From contig JAGFNK010000110.1 of NCBI GenBank assembly GCA_025769875.1, positions 62,001 through 126,000 on the forward strand: a stretch of DNA of 64,000 bases, in the 5' to 3' direction. Source of the stretch: Russula earlei. Its lineage: Eukaryota > Basidiomycota > Agaricomycetes > Russulales > Russulaceae. This document shows positions 57,098-64,000 of the stretch, piece after piece. The translations under genes were made by a program, and so were the position numbers. The notes below the pieces were generated by a model. The model was not told where the DNA came from, made no database searches, and saw only the letters and a program-made list of their open reading frames with translations. Every line of letters starts with the position of its first letter. Within the stretch, counting starts at the first letter, position 1.

Positions 57098-60000
57098 CTA
57101 TAGGAATGGTAATAGATAGAGCTCTGGGGGGAAGGGTTTGGTGACGCTTCCGATCCTGCTCCTCCTCGAAGGCGCATACCGGACATGGTTTGGAGGACGT
57201 TCATCTCCTCTTCCTGAATACCCTTGCACCGTCGTAGGTGTGGGGCTGGCTGGTACTGGTTCTGGGTCAGGGGTAGCATACCCCTGAGCGATGTCTGCCA
57301 AAGGCAGCTGAGGGACGAAGACGGGTAGAGGGGGAGTGGGCTGTCCAGCCCGATAGTTGGTGAGGAGTTCTTCAGCCCAGACACCTGGAGGGGTTTCTCC
57401 CTGGCTACAGCCTGCTTCAATGAACTCCCAACAACGTGAGCGTACTTTGGCTGCCGCCATTCTCTCCTTGGCTTCAGCCCTGTCTCTCTCTACTCCTCGC
57501 TTCTCAGCTAGGTACTTGCTGAGCTTGTAGCGCAGCTGCTTCTCCTCTTCTTCAAGCACCTTATAGTTAGCTTCCAGCGTCTCTTGTAAGGTGTAGAGAT
57601 GGTCCAAGCGGTAGAGTTCTGCCTGCAGCCCATAGTCGCCTAGCAGGTAGAGGGTCTGTCTCCAGCGCCCTTCGAACTGCCTCTCTGTGTCGAAGCAGTC
57701 TAAGTCATGTTCGTCTTGGCCATAGTTATAGAGGTTATAGCAAGGGGTGGCCTGGAGGATCTCGCCATAGTCTGCATGGCCTTCTCCATTCTTCCCCCTC
57801 ACTCTCGGCTCTCCCAAGGCAACGTCATAGGCCACATACCTGGCCGGTTTGTTGCCCCAAGTCATGCCATCAGGGATGTCAATCCCTGTGTGGTGTCTGT
57901 CAGCGTCCCATCGTACCCAAGGCTCTCCAGGGTGGGCATCCTGGGCAAGAGTGCTGGTGGGGGACGTCACATCCCAATCCCCAGGCTGAACGTCGACTTG
58001 GTCAGCAGGGGGTCCAAATTCGAGAGGACGCATATCTGCTTCTCCTTCTCCAGTGTTATGTTCATCCATTCCTTGGAAGAAGGCAAGAAGGGAAGCATCG
58101 GGAGTGGTGATTTCAAGTGGCCCCTCTACACCAGAGAGGTCGGATTGGGGAACGATTTCATTAGTGGGAGTTTGGGACATTTGTGAGCGACGATATGGGG
58201 ATGAGGAAGTAGAGGGCATCTTTCGCTGGACTTTTATAACCCGTATGGCCGTGGGGTTCTTTCTGTGATATTCCTCTATTAGTCTAGACGCTTTGATGTT
58301 CTCTACTGGCTCCCAAGAGTCATGGGCTTCGGAGTACCCTTCCCACCGGACTTGATACTCCAGTTGTTTCCTCCTTCCAGTTCGTCTTGAACCTAAAATC
58401 GTTGCTACTTCATATTCCTCTTCTCCTTCCACCAATTCTGCTTCTGGATTGGTGTAGTTGGCCCCATGCTCCTCGGTTTCCTTGTAAGGTGTCAATAAGG
58501 AGGCATGAAACGCGTTATGGATCCTCCAGCGGCTAGGGAGATCCAATCTGTATGTCACCGGACTAATCACCTCCGTGATTTCAAAGGGCCCATATCGTTT
58601 TGGGCGTAGTTTCACTGTAGGATGTGTCGTTTTTAGGTTGGTGCTGTCGAGCCATACCCTTTCTCCTTTCTGATAAGGTTGGAAACTACTTCTTCGCTTC
58701 CACATTAGGGAAGCGATCTTCATCGCTTCTTGTGCCTGTGATCTCGCTTCCTGGATCCGGACTTTCCAATTGTCTATTCTTGGTATCTTGCTTTCCCGAT
58801 TTGGCTGGTGTGCTTTGGGCGTAAAACCCATCCATAAGAAGAAAGGGGATTGTCTGGTTGTCTCTGAAACGTTAGAATTCATCGTGTATTGCACCAGAGG
58901 CAGCCAATCCACCCAATCGTCTTGTTGGTGGTTGCAAAAGATTCTTAGCGATGTTTCCATCGTCTGATTCGTTCTTTCTGATTGTCCATCTGTCTGAGGA
59001 TGGTAGGCAGTGCTGATATTCTGTTTGATATGCAGCTGGTCGCAAAGTTCCCTAATGAACTTGGAACTTATTAGTTTATCTCGATCGGATATGATCTTGC
59101 TTGGTACTCCCACAAATGGGAATATTCTGTCCTTGTAGAGCTGTGCTAGCTCTTCTGCGTCCATTTCTTCTTTGCAAGGAAGCAAGATGACGCCTTTAGT
59201 ACAATCGTGGTCAGTGACAGTCAATATACTGTCATATCCTTTCGACTTCGGCAATTTGACCACAAAGTCCATGCTGACAGTCGAGAAGGGAGTAGCCCCT
59301 TCTTCTGGTGGAATGGGATACAAGGGAGGTCGATTTGGATGAGTGTTTGACTTGTTACTTTGGCAAATTGCGCATCCTTCCACATATCGATCGACAAAGC
59401 GTCTTATGGTGGGCCACCAGTAGTATCGCATCATTCCCAGTAATGTTTTAGCTTTTCCTGGGTGTCCTGCTGTGGGACTGTCATGATACTGTTCCAGTAA
59501 GGTCCTGTGGGTTCCTTCGTCGCCTGTAACCACCAAGGCTTCATTCTTCCACCATAAGTTATGTCGCTTCTCCAGTCGGTGTCTCTGTACCCAATCAAGT
59601 AACTTTAATCGGTGTCTTTCTTCCCCTTGTTGGTTCTTTATCCGTTCTTCCAATGCAGTAGTGTGCATTACTCGAATAAAAAGATGGTCAGGTAGCGCGA
59701 CCACTTCTTCTTTATCCCCTTGTCCATCGTCAAGGTCAGGTCTCCTTGACAGGGCATCTGCTTTATTCCTTGCCCCTGCCTGATGTTTCAATTCTAAGTC
59801 GAAGTCTGCCAAGAAGGTAATGTATCTTGCCACTCGACCATTTATTCGCTGAGGGTGTCGGTAATGCAACAGGTTCGCATGGTCTGTATAAACCACCACC
59901 TTATGCTTTGCTCCCATGAGTAGGTGTCGCCAGTGTTTCAAGGCTCGCACCATGGCTAAGAACTCTTTGTCCCATATGTCGTAGTTCTTCTCTGCTTGTT

Positions 60001-61705
60001 TCAAGGCTGCTGAGAAGTAACCTATTGGCCTCCTCTTTCCTTGTTCGTCCTTCTGGAATAATACTGCTCCAATGGCATAATTGGACGCGTCTACTTCCAG
60101 TTCAAAGGGTCGCTCCTCATCAGGATGGAGCAGGACAGGGTCAGAAGATACTATCTGGATAAGTCGTTCCAGAGCATCTTTGCATTCTTGGGTCCATTCA
60201 AATGGCACCCCTTTCTTTGTCAAGGCAATAATGGGTCGAGCAATCTGACTGAATCCTCGAATGAAAGCCCTATTGTAACTGAGGACTCCCATGACTTTGC
60301 GCACTTCGTGTACGTCCTTGATTTCCCGAGGCCAGTCCGTGATTCCTCGGACTTTGGAGGCCTCAATCTTCATCTTCCCTTCGTCTATGTCCCATCCTAG
60401 CATGGTTAGTTTTCGCACCATGAACTGGCACTTCTGGGGTTTCAGGAAGTATGACTTCTTCTGCATCAGCGTGAGTAGTTCGTTGACACATTGCTCATGG
60501 ATTTCTAGTTGTTCAGGACTGTCCCCCGTGGCAATTCCAAAGTCATCCAGATAGTTGACCGTGTATTCTGCCCATCGGTCCAGCCAGTCACCGAAGTCTC
60601 TTCTCATCAGCCTAGTAAAGAAGGCTGGTGCGTTCTTGAGCCCAAAATACATGACGTTGGGCAGGTAGGTTCCATATGGCGTCTTGAAGGCTGCCTTCCA
60701 GCGATCTCCTTCTGCCAGTCGCACATTATTGTATCCCCATCGTATATCGAATTTGGAGAAGACCTTTTTCCCTCGGAGTCTTTCCACCTCTTGTTCCAGA
60801 TGTGGTAAAGGTTCATTGTCTCGTCTGGTCCACTGATTTAGTCGTCGATAGTCTACAATGATCCTCTTCTCCTTGCTGTCCTTCTTGCCAATGAAGAACA
60901 CTGGAGATGTGTAGCTGGATGGACCTGGAGTGATGTATCGCTTCTCTACTTCATCAGCTAGGAATTTCTTGAGGTATTCTCGCTCATCTCGTGTAAGGGG
61001 GTACACTTTGCAGTTTAGTTCCTTTGGTGCGTCAGGTAACAGCTCTATCTGCATGTCTGGTTCCCTTGGTGGTGGGAACCTCTGGGACTTCTCTTCTGAG
61101 AAGACATCTGCAAAGCGGTGGAATTGCTTTGGAACATTGGCAAGGGGATCCTCTCCTTCCTGTGGTTTAATCGACTGCTGGGCCCACTTCTGAGCAATAG
61201 TCGTCTTTTGTAGGTAAATGGCTTCCCCTTTCTTCAATTGTCGGTTTTCATCTCTTGCTCGCTTTTGGAGTTTTGCGACATAGAGATCCAGGTACTTGTA
61301 TCGAGCAGTCTCAATCTGTACCGTTCCTTCCATCAGCTGTCCTTTCTTCCAGTTGATGGTGGGGTCGAATTCATATAGGAAGGGATATCCCAGGATGACC
61401 CGATCCGTTCCTAAATCTGTGAGATAGAACCTTTGCAAGCTCTCCTTCTCCTTGTATCGGACGCGAAGCCAGCAGTAATGGGTGAGTTCCCCTTGCTTAT
61501 TCTGGGTTCCGTCGACGTTTCGTACTACCATGGGTTCATGTAGTTCTTGTTTCCCAATCTTCAGTCTTTTCCAAGCTGAGTGATCGATGAAGTTCTCTGT
61601 TGCTCCACTGTCCAGTAGAGCAGATTCCTCGGCCGTTGTGTGTGCAGTGACGAAAGTGAACGGAATATTCATAGCATTCAGTCTTCTAATGTACACTTGC
61701 AACAC
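57098..61705 (-). CDS. gypsy pol polyprotein (protease-RT-RNase H-integrase-chromodomain)
   Basis: An uninterrupted 1535-codon frame. Protease: ALLDSGATENFID (residues 29-41, DSGA active site). RT: FFIGKKDSKEKRIIVDYRRL, FSKFDIRWGYNNVRL and VNYLDDFG (YLDD, about residue 400). RNase H: FELEVDASNYAIGAVLF, NYDIWDKEFLAMVRALKHWR and YTDHANLLHY. Integrase: an HHCC finger ending CAICQSNKSN, core with SMDFVVKLPKSKGYDSILTV, IISDRDKLI and YHPQTDGQSERTNQTMETSL. Chromodomain: EYEVATILGSRRTGRRKQLE, YQVRWEGYSEAHDSWEP. About 320 further residues follow, with a charged coiled-coil stretch (LEEEEKQLRYKLSKYLAEKR) and a P-rich tail. All catalytic residues are present, so this enzyme set looks functional. Confidence 0.95.
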   Translation of the reverse strand: MLQVYIRRLNAMNIPFTFVTAHTTAEESALLDSGATENFIDHSAWKRLKIGKQELHEPMVVRNVDGTQNKQGELTHYCWLRVRYKEKESLQRFYLTDLGTDRVILGYPFLYEFDPTINWKKGQLMEGTVQIETARYKYLDLYVAKLQKRARDENRQLKKGEAIYLQKTTIAQKWAQQSIKPQEGEDPLANVPKQFHRFADVFSEEKSQRFPPPREPDMQIELLPDAPKELNCKVYPLTRDEREYLKKFLADEVEKRYITPGPSSYTSPVFFIGKKDSKEKRIIVDYRRLNQWTRRDNEPLPHLEQEVERLRGKKVFSKFDIRWGYNNVRLAEGDRWKAAFKTPYGTYLPNVMYFGLKNAPAFFTRLMRRDFGDWLDRWAEYTVNYLDDFGIATGDSPEQLEIHEQCVNELLTLMQKKSYFLKPQKCQFMVRKLTMLGWDIDEGKMKIEASKVRGITDWPREIKDVHEVRKVMGVLSYNRAFIRGFSQIARPIIALTKKGVPFEWTQECKDALERLIQIVSSDPVLLHPDEERPFELEVDASNYAIGAVLFQKDEQGKRRPIGYFSAALKQAEKNYDIWDKEFLAMVRALKHWRHLLMGAKHKVVVYTDHANLLHYRHPQRINGRVARYITFLADFDLELKHQAGARNKADALSRRPDLDDGQGDKEEVVALPDHLFIRVMHTTALEERIKNQQGEERHRLKLLDWVQRHRLEKRHNLWWKNEALVVTGDEGTHRTLLEQYHDSPTAGHPGKAKTLLGMMRYYWWPTIRRFVDRYVEGCAICQSNKSNTHPNRPPLYPIPPEEGATPFSTVSMDFVVKLPKSKGYDSILTVTDHDCTKGVILLPCKEEMDAEELAQLYKDRIFPFVGVPSKIISDRDKLISSKFIRELCDQLHIKQNISTAYHPQTDGQSERTNQTMETSLRIFCNHQQDDWVDWLPLVQYTMNSNVSETTRQSPFFLWMGFTPKAHQPNRESKIPRIDNWKVRIQEARSQAQEAMKIASLMWKRRSSFQPYQKGERVWLDSTNLKTTHPTVKLRPKRYGPFEITEVISPVTYRLDLPSRWRIHNAFHASLLTPYKETEEHGANYTNPEAELVEGEEEYEVATILGSRRTGRRKQLEYQVRWEGYSEAHDSWEPVENIKASRLIEEYHRKNPTAIRVIKVQRKMPSTSSSPYRRSQMSQTPTNEIVPQSDLSGVEGPLEITTPDASLLAFFQGMDEHNTGEGEADMRPLEFGPPADQVDVQPGDWDVTSPTSTLAQDAHPGEPWVRWDADRHHTGIDIPDGMTWGNKPARYVAYDVALGEPRVRGKNGEGHADYGEILQATPCYNLYNYGQDEHDLDCFDTERQFEGRWRQTLYLLGDYGLQAELYRLDHLYTLQETLEANYKVLEEEEKQLRYKLSKYLAEKRGVERDRAEAKERMAAAKVRSRCWEFIEAGCSQGETPPGVWAEELLTNYRAGQPTPPLPVFVPQLPLADIAQGYATPDPEPVPASPTPTTVQGYSGRGDERPPNHVRYAPSRRSRIGSVTKPFPPELYLLPFL

Positions 61706-61743
61706 ACTATTCTTCCTAAGCCAGGCCGTCGACTTAGGTGTTC

Positions 61744-63637
61744 CTAAAAACCCTGTTCCATCAGTTCTTCCAACAAGTCCTCCTTTTGTTTGGTGGACAT
61801 CTTCTTTATGGACGCCGAGGAGGAGCTCTTGTTATAGGTAGGAGGAGGAGATGTAGATCGCCCGGAGACAGTGCTTTCATTTCCACTATCCCCTGAGTCG
61901 TCCTCCTTCTCTGTTTCCAGAGCTCGAGCTTTCCCTTTGTCCCTTGGGTTACTTGATTTCTTCTTGACTCTGTCCTTGTCAGGACAGTTCCGACTGATAT
62001 GTCCTGCTTTCTTGCAGATGAAGCATTTCCCTTCTGCTAGCAGTTTCTTCTTTTCCTCTGTCAGAGGAGGACGTCGCTTGGTCCTTGCTGCATCAGTGGA
62101 TACTGAGTCCACTTCCATTGCATTCGGATCTCTTTGGTTTCGCCTTTTCCCAACCTGTAGGGATTTCATGCGATTTTCCCTGGTGGTCAACGATCCACCT
62201 CCAGATCCAATATTGGCTTTCATGAGCTGGTCTCTGGCCTGTTCTTCCCTGGCAGCATTGATCCATGCTCGTAGATCATTGATGGCAGGTATATCTCTGA
62301 CTGGTCGATTGTAGATTCGTCGCACCAGCCAGGTGATTAGTCCAGCCTTGTAGGCTTCTACTGCTCCTGGTGAATTCTGGTCCCATCCTGCTTTACTGAG
62401 CAGAACAAGGAACTTGCTGGTATAGTCATCCAGCGATGCTGCTTTAGACATGGACAGTTGTTGTAGCTCCATGAAAGCGTCTTCAGGCTCTGTGGTGTCT
62501 TTGAATTCTCTGAAGAAGTCATCCACAAATTCGGTCCAAAAGAGCATGTCAGTTGGATCTAGCTGCACTGGTGCATAGGGAGACGGCGGGTCCCCATTTC
62601 TTTTTGCTTCTACCAGGTTCGTTTGATTGACCACCCATTCATGCACTTTCTCTCCTTTGATGTAGGTGAGAGCTAGGGCTACTCGCTTCATTGGAATAGT
62701 CATGGTCGGGTTGTCGCTGTTGAGCAGATTCCATAGATTGAAATCCTGGACAAAGTACTTCGTCTTTTTCCTGTCTCCTTTGAAGACTTCAGGAGGGTCT
62801 CCTTTTAGAGATCCGTTGCCCCCATGGGGGCCTGGTGCCGGCTGAGGTGCCAGATTCGCCCCTGGTCCTACAGGAGGTGCTGCTGGTGGTCCCCCTGCTG
62901 GAGGGCCTCCTCCAGGTGGGCCTCCTCCTGGTACTGGTGGACCTCCGGGTCCGAAGGGGACTCCTCCACCTCCAGGTGGTCCTCCTGCTCCAGGTGGACC
63001 TACCTCCAGGGTTTACTACGATGGTGGGCCCTGCTCTTCCACCTGCTGTCTGGGTGGCAATGGTGGCTGTCTGCGTTGCTGCAATGGTAGCCATTTCGAC
63101 TGATTCTTCTGGCTCTTCAACGATTGTTGGTTCAATGGGCGAGACGTGTACTGTCTGCTCTAGTCTTTCAGCTAGCTCCAATACTTCTGGTGCTTCTGCT
63201 TTCTGATCTGTAGTCGGAGGGTCCGACTGTTCTGTTTCTCCACTTGATGACTTTTGTATCAATGGAGCTGGGTCGTCTACTACTGAGCTTCTGGGTTCCC
63301 AATGAGTAGTATAAGGATCTGTCTTGGTTCCTAAACCTAGGACCTTATATTCGTCGATGTCTTCGTCCTCTCCTGCGTAGGGACGTCCTTTGTGGTAATC
63401 AACAAAGTACCACTGATCGTTGATGTATTCACAAGGAAGGTAGCTTCCTTTGTATCGGACCTCATATCTGTTAGGCCCTTCCTGGTCTGCCCAACACCAG
63501 ATGGCAGTTCCTTTGATTCCTGAGGGTAGATCGTCCCTCTCTCTAGCTTTGAACCAACCAAATTTGGTTCCTTGCTTTGATTTCTGGTTGAACTTTACGC
63601 GTATGCTATGTTCTCCTTCGATTTCCAGTTTGTCCAC
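61744..63637 (-). pseudogene. gypsy gag, with frame breaks
   Basis: The first frame (62789-63637) starts MDKLEIEGEHSIRVKFNQKS and ends in a GP-rich repeat. At about 63005 (GGAGGTAGGTCC on the minus strand) the frame must change by one base to continue GPPGAGGPPGGGG, then GDPPEVFKGDRKKTKYFVQD, the gag core FKGDR..... It then runs into the frame 61744-62703 (MTIPMKRVALALTYIKGEKV, LTTRENRM) with a knuckle CFICKKAGHISRNC near residue 232. Conserved sequence also continues upstream (63680-63850: ATYAEVVKGENLYRPLHDKK, HAYFCKDPYCHWHRQW), but two stops (TAA, TAG) separate it from the ATG at 63637. Either an undetected intron or inactivation explains this. Confidence 0.8.
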
Positions 63638-63924
63638 TCGCCACTGCCTTTCCTAGGGAGTCGGGACTTGTCTGCCCTCTTACCACTGTCTATGCCAATG
63701 ACAGTAGGGGTCTTTACAGAAGTATGCGTGTGTCCAACCGTGCTGCTCGTCGAGAGTCACGTAGTACACCTTCTTCTTGTCGTGGAGAGGTCTGTATAGA
63801 TTCTCCCCCTTGACTACTTCAGCGTAGGTTGCTGACCGTATGATGACTAGATCCTAGTCTTTAGGCTTCCTGCCTATTTCTGGTTCGCTTTCACAGCGAT
63901 GTCTGTGATAGAAGCTCGACTTAT

Positions 63925-64000
63925 GTTAAGGCTCCAAAGTGCCTTAAATAAGATCAATGGTCGCGTCTATAAACGCGTCCTACCAATGCAGATATGCTTG
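63925..64000 (-). repeat. gypsy 5' LTR, partial (continues beyond window)
   Basis: 76 bases identical to 55872-55947. Only this end is visible. Confidence 0.9.

Larger units (their letters stand above)
55872..64000 (-). mobile_element. Ty3/gypsy chromodomain element, nearly complete
   Basis: Order on the minus strand: 5' LTR start (63925-64000, continuing beyond the window), gag, pol with chromodomain, a small 3' ORF with a zinc knuckle, purine tract GAAGGAGGGGTAA (56460-56472), 3' LTR (55872-56459). The two LTRs are identical over the 76 bases that can be compared, so insertion is recent. The target duplication cannot be checked because the right end is outside. No standard tRNA-iMet primer site follows the 5' LTR (it reads TAAGTCGAGCTTC). 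Confidence 0.93.

Overview
The window is nuclear DNA of a filamentous basidiomycete, most likely Agaricomycotina. This rests on short phase-respecting introns (about 46-76 nt), F-box families typical of mushrooms, two seven-helix DUF6534-type genes, a Mug135-like fragment, and intron-rich hAT and Harbinger transposons next to LTR retrotransposons. No rRNA, tRNA or CRISPR was recognised.

Region 1 (1-18.3 kb) is gene-rich and GC-rich. In order it holds a TOK1-type potassium channel cut by the left edge (-), orotate phosphoribosyltransferase (+), a derlin of the ER-associated degradation pathway (-), a DUF6534-like membrane protein (-), a Mug135-like fragment (-), an F-box-family gene (+), a coiled-coil gene (-), a second DUF6534-like gene (-), and a degenerate copy of an unknown protein family (+).

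Region 2 (18.7-34.2 kb) mixes host genes and transposons. A decayed Ty3/gypsy element (19.3-24.5 kb) carries a solo LTR, which itself carries a solo copia LTR. A 42-bp-armed palindrome, an F-box/LRR-like gene (27.6-29.0 kb) and a complete PIF/Harbinger element (29.8-33.1 kb, about 154-bp TIRs, SANT-like protein plus DDE transposase) follow. Two more copies of the unknown family lie at 27 kb and 33.6 kb; the last abuts a copia 5' LTR.

Region 3 (34.2-55.9 kb) is a transposon nest. It has a truncated copia 5' end, pieces of four host genes in one orientation (RMD1-like, SLT2-type MAP kinase, RPN10 and group III hybrid histidine kinase), a gag-bearing LTR retroelement present as two inverted copies, a hAT transposase gene interrupted by a TIR element that contains one of those copies, and a second copia polyprotein (-) interrupted by LTRs. 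Four solo LTRs in the window have perfect 5-bp target duplications, giving a clear order of insertion.

Region 4 (55.9-64.0 kb) is a nearly whole chromodomain-bearing Ty3/gypsy element (-): 3' LTR, a small 3' ORF with a zinc knuckle, an open 1535-codon pol, a gag with frame breaks, and the start of the 5' LTR, identical to the other LTR over the 76 visible bases.

Themes: old elements have lost arginine codons to TGA, the pattern expected of CpG-to-TpG decay; host introns carry homopolymeric C tracts near their acceptors; two LTR families share a stem-loop at the expected RNA 5' end; and host gene pieces have gathered inside the transposon nest.
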